From Rhyacichthys aspro (Eukaryota > Chordata > Actinopteri > Gobiiformes > Rhyacichthyidae): DNA of 64,000 bases. This document shows, in pieces, positions 22,808 to 35,843 of this stretch (positions are counted from its first letter, which is position 1; the number at the start of each line of letters is the position of its first letter). The translations under genes were made by a program, and so were the position numbers. The DNA is taken from NCBI GenBank assembly GCA_036850595.1, contig CM072156.1, forward strand, positions 14,332,326-14,396,325, read 5' to 3'. The notes below the pieces were generated by a model, which saw only the letters and a program-made list of their open reading frames with translations, was not told where the DNA came from and did not search any database.

Positions 22808-25800
22808 TTACACTGTAGTTTCACTCTTCCACAAACCACTTTTCATTCCTGTGGAGCTGTGGGAGTGGTCTGTGCCACTCATGTCCTGCTCTAAATCTAC
22901 CACAGAGATTTTGAGGTTTCCATTTGGAGTTGCGGCCCCTGGCACTGTGGCAGTGATGCAGTTCAAAGGGTAGGAGCAGCGCTTAGCGTCTCTCTCTGCA
23001 GCTGCTGCCAGTTTTACATTGTCTCTGCTGGCGCAGCGTCTCTGATTACTGTTGGTTGCTCTGCTGGCTGCTGAGGGAAGCAAAGGGAATGGCTTGCGAC
23101 TCCCGCTGCTGCCCCCATCACTTCCCTCAGAGAAACTTGTGGGCACAGACTCTCCGTGGCGCTTCCCATTTGTCAGGGGGCAGCCCTGGCTCTCTGAGAG
23201 GCTGTGGTGGATGCTGCCATTTTCACTTGTGGCCTGTTTATGAACTGCATGTGAAGAACTTAGGTGTTCCAAGCCTGTTGGCACTAATGCTCCGAGGCTA
23301 CCCCCAGCACCAGTAGTCCTAAGAGCTTTGTGACGATAGTGACCTCTGCTCTCACCCCGATGGTGATACTGGCTGTTTCCCTGTTTAGTTCTGCTGCTAA
23401 TCTTTCTCCTTTGTGGATGCACTGGGGCAGCAGAGTTTATGGAGGGTATAATGTTGTTTGTTGACTTGGTAATGTTGTCAGTACTGGTGCTTGTAATATT
23501 GCCCGCTGCACGTGTGGTGTTGTTTAAATTGTCTTGTGCCACCTGCAGCAGGTTGGTGAGCTTACAGGGGCCAGGGCCCATGCTGCTGATCCCACTGGGA
23601 GTAGATGATGACCTGGCCGATGAGGAGTTATGGGAGTCAACGGGTGGGTGGCAGTTAATGAAGAGTTGTGATCCTTGCTCTGAGGTGTGCACTCCACTCC
23701 CTGTTGTACAAGTGTGTGTGTATGTGGAAGAGGGGTGAGGGCGCTGATAGCCAGGGCAGCATGCCTGCCATGAAGCCTGCACATCGTGACGGCGAAAGCA
23801 GTGATGTACCATAAGCAACACCCCCAGAAGTGTGGCAGCTATTCCATAAAGACAGCTGAACAACAAGCTAGTGTTTCCTGTGAACCACACTGCCATGGCT
23901 CCACAACACCACAGAGCCACAAACAGGAAGTGGGTGGCCACCAGCATCAAGAACTGTGTCTTCAGTGAGTACTGGTCCTCTACAACAGGAGTTATAGGGC
24001 TCACCACAGAGTCTGTGGAGAGGAGGCTGGTACTTCCTGCTAAAGCAGGCTGGCTCTCAGTCCCAGGGGAGGACAGGGTGGTTCCTGTGCATTCTTTGGC
24101 CACACGTTGCCTCAGGCGGAACACAGTACACAGGAAATAGACCCAGGTCACAAAGACCACAAGGCTCGCTGGGACAAAGAATGAACCCAGACTGGGGCGC
24201 CACACAAGCCAGCAGCTGCAAGGGGTAGAGCAGAAGTCAGGAGGGTCAGTATCGAACAAGGACATGACTGTGCATTCATTATTACAAAGAATGTCACTTC
24301 AACACCAAACAAACCAAACACCAAGACACGGCCCAAGTAAATCAAGAATAAAAAGAGAGGTACTCACTAAGGGCTATTGTCTCCATAGTTGTTGACATTG
24401 ACAGCTGCAGTTATTCCACAAATGATAAGAGGAACTCCACCAGCGATTAAATAAAACCTTGAGTGACAGAGAGTGAAAGAGCAAACATGAGTTTGTGTGT
24501 GGCACAGAACTGTGTGACCAACAGTTTTAAAATGTGCCTCTTGTTTCTTCCAATTTTTTCACTATTTGTCATCGTGCTTCTCTATACATTTTAGTGGTTT
24601 GGTATGTTCCTGTAAATAGTTGGATGTGACCTCTTATGGCTTGACCCTACACAGTCAGCTGCACAATATACAGATCACAGGGACAAGGAGGGGACCTAAA
24701 TTACTCCTGACACCATTTATGACAACCCCCTCTGCTTCTGCTGTTAGTACACATTCCTCTCTTCCCCCGCATGGAAATATAATATTTTTTATGCCAGCAG
24801 AGCTCTACAGTGACTCCAAGGTTTCTTTTTAAACACAGAGACTTTGGTTGTTGAACATAATGACTGTCTTTTATAGAGCAGAGTCTGGGTGGCCATGACC
24901 ATGAACACCAGCATCTGTTTTACCACAAAGTGTATTGACAGCAAACAACAACCTCATTGAACAGGAAGTAGGTGAAGGCAAGTGCTGGCTTGCTCTGACC
25001 TGAGCATAGGGCGCTGAGTAGGTGGAGTGGGAGACTCTCCATCTTGGTGCCGAGGCATTCTCCACAAAGTCTCTTTGTAAATGACCCTGGCACTGACTCC
25101 AATCCACAGCAGAGTGGATAGTGATGAGTAGTGCAGGGCAATGCCAACCTGTTACAGAACAAAGCAGACATGAGACACTGGGCTAGTGCAGCAATATACT
25201 AACTGCAATGTAAGCAGAAGGTAAGTACTTACTGCTTGACACACCACTGGGTAGCTTGTCAAACTAATGCCTCCTGCATAGATGGCTGTGGTCATTGCAA
25301 TGTGGAAGCAGGTGTTCAGTAAGGTGTGCCAGCTTTTTCTTGATATGTGGATAGAACTATTTTGCAAAAACAAATAATAGTAAAATAACTGCAAATGCTA
25401 AATTGAAAAGAGCATTTGTGAGTCTGATTGCAGCTTACCTGTGGTGAAGTATGTGTGTGATGATGATAGTAAAGAGGCAAAGAAGAATTACTGCAGTACA
25501 TGCATAGACCACAGGGTGGAGCACTCTCACAGGTATGGATGTAGAATTGGGAAAGTCAGGCACCTCCTGGAAAAAAAACCAAAACAAACAACATTCAAGT
25601 ACAATGAAAACCTCTAAATCAGCACTATTCAGAATGATACAATTATGTATAATATATATTATAAATCAGAAGAAAAGCCTTGACAAAGAATGCTGTTTAA
25701 ATATTGTTGTTTATCCAATATAATCAATGACACACTTGCAAAACTGTTACTTGACATTGAAACTGACTTGTGTGAGGCTTGTGAATATGTTTTTTTACCT

Positions 25801-28800
25801 GCAGCACAGCATAGTTGCTGAGTAGAGCGCAGCGCATTGTTGAAGTGCTACTGTCACTTTGGACTAGTTGACAGCCATCCTGGCTCCAGCCTCCCTGCCT
25901 CTCCAGAGCCCTCAGACTCCAGTGGGCTGCCAGTGCATCAGTGCCAGGGGACAAGTGGCGCAGTGACACCAAGATGGCCTCAGAATGGTTCCACATTTTG
26001 CAGCCATCTGTCATAGACAGAAATTATTCACCCAGTGTGTTCATATATCATCCTATTCTGTTTTCTGTCAAAAATGTTTTTGGTCAGGGCAGTAGATGTA
26101 ATCTATCAGAGCCAAAGAGAAAACTTTTCGCTTACCTAGGCCAACAAAGATAACTGGTGTGTTGACAATTCGCCTGCGTGAATGCTCTCCAGTGTTGCTT
26201 GAGTTCCCAGATACAGGAAAAAAACTGCCAGTTCTGAAGGCTATGAACTGAAGTTTACAGTCAGCAGGTGCATCAGGAGGGAAGAGAGTGGCAGGGAGAG
26301 TCACTGAGGCCAGAGCCACTGAGTTCTGTGAGAAAGAAGAGCCGAGAACAAAGCCCATAACATCCAGTTTAATGTATATAAAATACACAGCTGAAAGCAT
26401 ACTTTGTCGGTAAATGGTTACCTTAAGTGGGAAATGGTTTAAAGAGGTGTTATGAGCACCAGTAATGCATCGGAAACGGAGCTGATGTTCATGAGAGCTA
26501 TCTGTCATTTCCATTCCCAGGCTGCTGAGCAAAACTTCACGCCGCTGATAGACAATACAGGTAATGCCAGTAAAATGGGCTGGCCGAATTAGGTGAGCCT
26601 CCATGACTATGTTTCTAGACCCCTGTGCACACAAACCAATATGAAGATTAATTGTTTTAATGTGTTTAGATATATTTAAATCATTTCAGTTTTTTAGGCT
26701 TTAAAAAATGGCATTTATAATAACTACCATAGAAAAGTCTTGAGCATGACTATGCAGTTGAGGCCAGGCCAGAGTCTCCAAGGAGTAGACAATGGAGCTA
26801 CAAGCTCTCTTCTCCTTTTGGGCCAAAGCTAGAATCTGGTCATCCACCTGCATCAGGTTACTGCCCATCTCTACTAACACCTCTGATAGCTAGTGCAAAC
26901 AAACACATGCATTCACAATGAGGAAGTGTTTACATTTTGCAAAAAGGACACATATCCAGGAGCTGATTAAAACAAACTCTCACCTCTCGCAGTTGCACAA
27001 TGTATTCCATAAACTTATCCATTAACTGCGCCACATACAACACATCCACTGAGTCAGTGAAGCCAGCTGCCTCCAGTGTGTAGGTGCGCACCTGATGTGC
27101 CATGGTCACAGCATTTGATGCATTTATTGGCCTCTGTAAAAAAAATAAATAAAAATGAACCAACATAAAACAACATATGAGTATTAATAACTATCCTCTG
27201 TTATTCTTCTATTATGCTAATCTTGCACTGCTACTGACCAAGATAAATGTATGGAGGACGCGGGTGATGCCATTGGTGTAGTGGCAGTTGGTGTAATTGC
27301 CCTCCAGCCACTTTCCAGAGCGGTCACAATAACGAGAGGCTTTCTTCTGCTCCATACCTCCCTCCACTGACAGGGAGGGGTAACGCAGCTGCAGGCAGTA
27401 CTGATGTGAGGTGATGCCTGCCAGAGTTCTTGGCCACCTTCAATCAACCCCACAGACTTTTCAAAGGGGTGACTCTTATAATATATATATGGAATACACA
27501 TGATAAGTTTAAATATAACTTACCTAAACTCCCCTCTGTTGTTGACCACTTTTTCCTCTGGGCAGAAGGAGGCACTGTTCTCCAACACCACTATTTCAAC
27601 ACTCCGAGATACATTGCCTCGCCCAGTGGACACCACACACTCCCATTCTCCGCTGGCCTCCACATGCACGTTGTAGAGAATCAGTTCACTTGATAAAGAG
27701 GAGACAGATCATAAATGCAGTCATGTACAGGGCATTCTAGGCTTTTGAACTATTGAATAATTAAATAACAACAGTACTTTTATGCTTTTGAAAACACTTG
27801 TTTACCTGGTGATAAAAGTGCAGTCATGAACCACGCTGTTCTCCAGTTGGATGCCAATCTCTGGGTCAGAGGTTACTATTTGACCATTATGCCTCCAGTG
27901 CAGTGTGGTAATTTTGTCCACCAGCGCAGCAGTGCAATGAAAGGGCAAGCGGTCACCTTTGAAGACCACCTGACGCTGGGATGGCAGCAGGGAATGGGTG
28001 TGCAACTCCAGAGGACCATCTGAGCAAAAGAAAGGACACATGTGACTCTCAATAAGTGCTTATTTCTCAATGCCTAATTGTTTCCACTATGATGTACAGA
28101 TGTTTTAATAAAATATTGATGAACCCTATGTACTTGAGCGGACTGCTGTTATTTGTTGGATATGTTTTTCAAGTCAAAGAGGTTCATTAATTCAGACACT
28201 CACCACAGGTCAGCTGGCTTTCACGAAGTCCTCGCAGGGGCTTCCCCCTCAGACTACTGGGGAAGGCACACAGGGTCTCATCGCCCAGTCGGACTGAACT
28301 ACTGCGAAAGAAGCCTGGTACCCAACGCAACCCACAGTCACACAACAGGTAGTCTGAGTTGAAGTTTCTGATGAGAGAAATGACAGCTGATGATGTTGAT
28401 GAAGGAGGGATTATTCTGACTTTTTATGAGAATCAGAACAACCTTAAAGCTACATATTGTAATGGTTATGTTTTTTTTTTCTGGTATAAAGTAGGGTTAA
28501 TTTAACCAAAGGAAATTGATACACTTTATCATTCATAATACTGAAAGTGCACCATTGACACGATTGGCGTGAACAGTTTCTCTACTCACACTTGCTTGAG
28601 GAACGGCAGCTCCTGAAATACTCCTGGATCCACTGTAGATATGATGTTGCCAGAGAGATTCCTTACAATAGCGAAATTAGAGATATTAGAAAATTAGCTA
28701 ACAGCTTTCCCAGCATGCACGAATGATAATGTTTTATTTTGTTTAATTGATTTGTATGTATGTATGTCTTACAGTTTTGTGAGATTGGTCATCCCCTGGA

Positions 28801-31800
28801 ACATGTCTGCAGTCAAACAGCCAATGCGGTTGTTGGATAGGTCGCTAAAAGTGTCCAAGACATAGGAATGTGTTGGTTATTTTCAAGCCAAGTCATGAAT
28901 TGTGATATATTCTCTTTTACACCGTGTTATTTTTGGAATATCACAACAAATCCACTCACACAACAGACATGAATCATTGGGCAGCACATTCTTGCAAAAT
29001 AAAATCAATACTTATGTAGAATTATCTATGCACAGTCCCTGACACTTAGCCTTATCTCATCTCAGTAGGTCGCCAGTAAAAGTTTATCACAAATGAGGTA
29101 AAAGCAGGGCCTCTGCAGAGCTGTCTACCTCTGAGTGTGATGTATGGCCACAGTTAGAGAGGGATCTGCTCTGTTACACCTCTGACACTACCCAGCAGAG
29201 AGCTGTCCAGAGCATGTGTTTATCTCCCCCTGTTTGTTTTGAGAAGCCCCAGACCTTGCAGGGAAAACACAAGAAGGGGGAGGAGGGATGGGGAGTCACG
29301 CGGCGACCAGCAACGACCAGCGTCCAGTGATTACCACACTGTCGCCAAACCTCGGCGTCCAAAAACAGAATGAGTGGGATACAAGTCCTTGCCAACTACC
29401 ACTCTGCAGAGCCTCGGCATGACCCTCAAGGTTTACACTTTGGACAAATTTCCACTGGAGTGAGGCACCCAACATGACTCTGCAGCCCCCCAACGAATAA
29501 GCAGAAGCACTTATGCTCAAAACCAATGCCAAATCTGCCAAAACTGCCTACACTTAAGATAGATGTGAGAGGATATAACCGCTGACTCCCTCATCCATCT
29601 GAAACCAAACAACAGATTACAAAATTTCCATTGCAGTGTTTGTGTTCCCCTCTTACATGACCTATTGTGCTCATTTCTTCATCATTTTGCTTATCATACA
29701 AAGCTGGTTGGACATGTCAGACCTGAGGCTGTGGGACTTTATAAAATTCAACCCCTTTAAGTATAGAGTATAAAAAGCAACAAACATAAGCATATTGTTC
29801 AAATAGTTTAGGATTCTTGTTGACTTACAGTTTCCGAAGCTCAGTCAGGCCTTGGAAAGCGCCAGGCATGATGGTGCTGATTAAGTTGTGCTTGAGGTCC
29901 CTGGAGAAAGAGAATATTAGGTCAATGAGGCAATGCATGCTGGGATGATGTGAACACAATTCTTTTTCCTAACACACAAACTTTTTTTAACCTCTTCTTT
30001 TTGATCAAGTATTAAACTATAATCCAGTTCCCACATGCATGGCTCGACCTGTACACATTCAAAAATCACTTTTATGGCCCAGGTGGGAAAAGCAAGGTTA
30101 GAGCAGGTCAAGGGAGTGCGAGTTATCTACAGGCCCAGTCAGAGAAGAGCATTTCCTTACAGGAGCACACAAGCATCAACACCACAGAACACAGGCCACA
30201 TTTCTCTCAGTTTCTTTGCTTCCCAAGATGCCACTGTGGTAGGCCAAACCTCAAGGGACTTTCTGGTCCTTTTTTTTCCCACCAAAATAATCCATCAACA
30301 GCGCTCTGTACTTCGCTGTGTCACACCGTGTCCAACCTCAGGCATCTCGTAACCATTGTCTTGTCCACATTCCAAATCATAAGCTATTTTGATCAAACTG
30401 GGGCAGGAAAATTGTTTTAGAAAATGGCTTCCAGTAAAAGAGAAAAGAGTTTTGCTGTTGAGCCAAGCTCCCCCACAAACATTATCAGGGTTAAAGACGG
30501 GTTGGGTTATAATAATGCTAAAACATGGATGCCTTTTAACCAAAAGCCAATTGTTGGTTGTACCGAGGGCAGACAACCTTGGAGAGTTTAGTTTTTTAAG
30601 AGCATGCCAACTTGACAGACATCAAATTTGCAGCTCCAACTTTAAGGTGGAGACATCTCAAAGGAAATAAAACCCTAAAACTGCTAGTTGACAAACCAAG
30701 TCGCTATGTCTGGTGAAAAACAAGTGTGATTGTGTGTGGCCCTGTTTGCTACAGAGCGTGTGCTAATGTTTGTGCTCTTATGTATCCTGTTGTGAATGTA
30801 CATGTGTTTCTGTGTGTCAGTAGCTCTATAGGTTTTGTTGACTGGGGCAGGGGGAGAACAATGAGGCTGTTTCCAGTCTGGGTGTCCCAGCACTCATTAG
30901 TGGCGCGATGAAAGGCCAGAGGCACAGCCCACCTTTTCCTCTCTCTGATAGCCGTTTGCCCCTCAAGACTGCTTCTGACACAAGGATCACCACACCTCCT
31001 TTTGCTGTGTAATACTGATGTGTGCAACATTTTCACAAGCTGAGAATGAAAGATGTAACTATATTCAAGCAGTGTAATAGAATAACATGTTTTTGTCTTT
31101 TTTAGTCTTTCAGAGAAGAAGACATATCTAGTCTAATAGCTCAGCATTTTTTTGGTAGGTCCCACAGCAAAATCTCTATCCTTTCAAAGTGCTGTTTGTA
31201 TTTTTCTGTCCACTTCCAAGGGCGTAGGGTCATATAATTACCCCGGAGCAATGTCAACAGGGCGCTACTTCTGATACACTCCCTACTTTATCACTGATCT
31301 GGGGAATGTAGAGTGTCAAAAGCACTAGGCTGATGCTCAAACCCGTCATAGCCATAATATCAGCTCTCATCACCTCAGTCCCATCTACCGTCACATCACA
31401 GCCCAACGGACAGAGTGTTTGAGACCTGACTCCAAGCACTATCACAGCAGTAGCCTCTGTGGCAGACTGTGCTGTTCCTGACAACAGCTTCACAGCCCAA
31501 TGGCCTCAACACTGATGACAACAGCTGTCACCAAGTGCCATGAAAATATCAGAGCTGCTCCAAAGGAAACTTCAGTGAGTGGTAGTATGTCACTGTAAAA
31601 GAGGCTGTGAGGGTCAGCTTACAACACATAAATAATAATGAACAGAATCATACATAAACAATCACACATGTCCAGAAAGGTGTGTCAAGAAATATGAATT
31701 AATTTAATGCCACCCGCGTTTGATAATTATTAGTAGTAACAATAGTACTAAAGTAATAGTATTATTACTACAAGCTTGTAGCAGATCAATGTAACAGACC

Positions 31801-34800
31801 CATTCACTCTTTGTTAGTACAAAGAGTGGTGCATGCATTTTGGAAACAGAATTTAAGTAGGTTACAGTAGACCAAAGAGCATTTGCCACCAAAAATGCAG
31901 GCAAACGGCAACGGACAATCCAATGTGTGCCCTGTCAGTGAGTGGGTTTCAAGAACATTAGTAATGTAACAATACACAGCAACACCAGCTATAGGCCACA
32001 GGTCACTGCAGGCTTAGGACTAACAAAAACACATGCTTCTTCATTCGAGACCACAAAACTGCTGTTGAAATTATGATATGCATTTGTTAAGATCCTTGAA
32101 TTAGCACACACCTGTAAATGGCCAATGACACTGCCACAAGGCACTATGACAGATCAAAGGTGGAATAACATTCCTGTTTTGGCTATAACATATTTGTTAT
32201 AATGATTATGTTATATTTGACTTTAAAGTGCTTCTGTAGTTGCTCTGAAACAGTGAGATCCTGTCAGAATCCAGCACAACTTAAGTACAACCATGATATT
32301 GATTCTGTTAAATATGAATGCTGCCTGTAAGTAAATTATTACATTAACAATTATTGCAATGTTGTTTTTTAACTTGCTTAAACAGAAATCATTTATAATG
32401 GGATTTATTTTTGTTGCCCCATTGGGTGTGTATTTGATTTGTAAAGGCTCCATATTACTGTACTGTACTTGTAAAAGTTAGACTCTTAAGAATTCGACCT
32501 AAATATACTACGATGAGCAGAAATTTCAAATATCTGTTGTAGTTCATTATTATCATGTTTGATAGCTTTGAAAGCTGCGACCTTTGAGTTGTGCTTTATA
32601 ACCTTAGGAGTGAGGTGCTTTATGCGCCTCGCCACATGTGGCCTGTGTGATTGAATTGTGACAATCCAGAGCTAAAGAGGTCATTGTTTGACGCTGCTGG
32701 GCCTAACACCAGTGGTATCCATTAAGAGCGTCCTTTTTTCTTAAAGAATCATTTCTCTGTGAGCACATGGGATGAGCACCTGGGCCCCATGCAAGCTTGC
32801 AGGCTGATGAGAGGGTCATAATGAAGACATGGAGTGTAAAGCGTCCCAGACACAGAGGAGTGGAGGACTGCTCCCATTAACAGGGACACAGCGGCGCAGC
32901 TTGGAGTGCTACACTGACATTGTTTAAAGAGGGAGCTGGGAACATGACTGAAGCAAGGGAAAGGCCACTCATTATCACTGCTCTGGAATCAGGAAATTCC
33001 TCTTCCTGGATTTTTAACACGGAAAGACAATTAATGCTCTATTAGATACCTTAACTGAGCTCATCTGTAACCACAATACACAAAACATTCTAAAACAAAC
33101 AAAATATATTTGTATTTGTAAAGGTACGTTGGACGTGGGGCAGTGAACTGGCACAATGGTTTCTGCCAAAGGTCAGCAGAGACAATTTTTGTGCTGCGTG
33201 TCATTTCCTGTCTGGTTGGCGTCTAGCAGAGGCCCTCGCTCGTTTATTTTTACAGTTTCCTTTTTCTACATTTTTACTACCTAGCTTTCCTCAGTCGGGA
33301 GGGGCAGGTGGGTCCTTAGATTGAGCTCTGAGCGGGGGGGGGGGGGGCGGGGGGGTGGGAAAGGGGGGGGCCAAAAAAGAGGGGGGGGGGGGGTTGCCCC
33401 CCCCCCTCCTTTTTTTTTTTTTTTTTGGTGGGGGGGGGGGAAACCCTCCCCCCCCCCTTCCCCCGAGGCCCAAAACACGGGTGTATGAATGTGAGTGGTT
33501 GTAGAGGTGAGTTTGGTGGTGGTTGGAAGGCTTGGCGCCTGGTGTATGGCCCCCCGCTCATAGGGTGGTGTGAATGTGTGTGAATGGGGTGAATGGAAGC
33601 ATGATGTAGTTTGGGTGTGAGAAGGGATGAAAGTATATTTTTCTGAGCAAGTCGTCCCTGCATATGGCCCCGCAGACCCCACCTCCCTACTCTTCAACAC
33701 ACTTGCTCACAATGGGGGCTCTGTAACAGGCCCCAAACCTACTCCTGCCTTCCCCCAAAACAGGAAACCAGGATCTGCAGAGCTCTTGTTTTTCTTCTAA
33801 TTTCCTGCTTTACTGCCCATTCCTGAGTGTATATTTTTTCTGAGTTCCCCTCAGATTTGACTTCTATTCCAGCTTTTGTCTGTAATTATCTAAAAATGCT
33901 TCTTTATCACTTCAATTTGTTCATGCATGAGCAAAACGTTTTCAAACCCAGCAGCCAATGTTATTAAAACAGTAAGGCCCTGAAGTCTGTGATGAATGAA
34001 TGAAACATAAACCCAGCTCCATAGCAGTTAGTGGAAAACACAATATAATCTACACTTCTATTTAAGTGTAACATTTCCCGAGTTGATTATACGTTTAATG
34101 TGCAAAAGGTCTGCATATAGCTCTGCCAAAGAAAACTCTGGAACCCCGTAGCAGTATTGGCTTCCGAGACTTCTCGAAAGGGGACAAATGTAGAGTATAA
34201 ATCTGAGCATTTCATATGGCACTTAGTTTTTATACTTTCAAAGAAAACTGAAGAACTCAAGCAGACATTGCCTTTCAGCTGTTAATGGAAGCAGTGTGAA
34301 CTGATGGAGTTGTAGCCAGTAGGTGGACTACAGCATGCAGAGAGTGGGAAGGGGGAGGAACAGTGAGCTGAGAGAGATGCAAACATAAAGCAGAAAAAAA
34401 ACGCAGCGGAAGTGGGGGGAAGCAGGCCCAGAGAAAGCTCAAGTTCCTCTGGAGGAAAACGCTATTGAAACCATATCAAGTTTGCCGAAAGAGAGTGTGA
34501 GAGGGTCGCTGGCTATATAGCGTACAATTTGGTGATGGGCTCATAAGGGGCTTGCTCGCTTTTTCAATAAACCCCCAGAGCCATGAGCGAGCTAGGCTTG
34601 CAATACAAACACACCCCGTTCCTTGAGTTTATCTGAAAGACACATCTGGAGTCTATCAACTGCAGCAGCACCCCCCTTTCTGTTTCCACTCTGGAGCACG
34701 CTTAACCCCTTCCTCACCCACTCCACCCCTTAATGTCCCGCTCTCTCATTAGCTGACCATCGCCTAACTGCACGCCTATGAGTGGCGTGTGCAGGAAAAC

Positions 34801-35677
34801 AAGACATATGTCCATCTTTATAATGAAAGTACTACTTTGCAGCTGCTCTGTGAGTAGAGGCCTTGGTCTAGACCAGGCAGGCCTGCAAAAAACATTTGAG
34901 TTAATAATATGTTGTCCAGTGGAGACAAAAATAGACAAAAACAACGCCAAATATTACTAAAAAGGAACTCAATGACACTAAAGTTATAGCTTTAAAGGAA
35001 AATTAAACTGGACAAAATGACTTTAGTGGCTGTTCATATTTTAAAGTTTGACATAGGGTCCTTTTACCTTCTGCACATCATCTGCAGGGTTTTAATGTGA
35101 ACACTTAGGCTTTGTTCCACTCATTAAGATCATTTGTTTAGCCCCTGTAGAAATAATGCTAACCTCCTGCTAAGAAAAACAGCCTCAGATTTATATAAGA
35201 CAGACTGCAGGACTGTGTGTTGTTCCCCTCCCCTCTTGGAGAGTTCCTCACTCCAGCCACCATACCATCTTTAGCCATCTCGGCTCCACTAGCCCTGTGT
35301 CAGATGGTAAAGTTGTTTAAGTTGGACCACTTCCTAACCCCAGCTGCTTAGAATGGCAGAGGCGAATTTAAGGGTTGGTTTCAGAAGAGGCTTGTGCAAA
35401 GACTTTCCTTTTGCTTTTGTAATAATATATATTATCCAACAACAGCTTAGTTATTTTAGAGCCTGGATAAAGTTGTATATATTTCATGCACATCATCATT
35501 TCCTGTATAAGTCAAATTCACAAACATGCCTTGTTATAAATAAACATCAGGGTTTGGCACCAACAGGTCAAAAGCTCCATGTTAGGATTTTTTTTTAAAA
35601 TAAAAGCTATTAGTGACATCTGTTCAGAGCCCAAATTACACAAGCAAAAGGCAGAACAGTGAGTTATGATTATTATT

Positions 35678-35733
<56 letters not shown>

Positions 35734-35788
35734 GAAGAAGAAGAAGAAGAAGAATGTCAAGAATAAAAAAAAAAAAAAATATTATTAT

Positions 35789-35843
<55 letters not shown>

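Noticed and set aside
22808..24345. Additional + and - strand frames overlapping the adgra2 last exon
   Set aside because: Out-of-frame shadows of the long 3' exon.
33281..33700. Pro-rich and Gly-rich frames
   Set aside because: Direct product of the homopolymer G/C/T tract.
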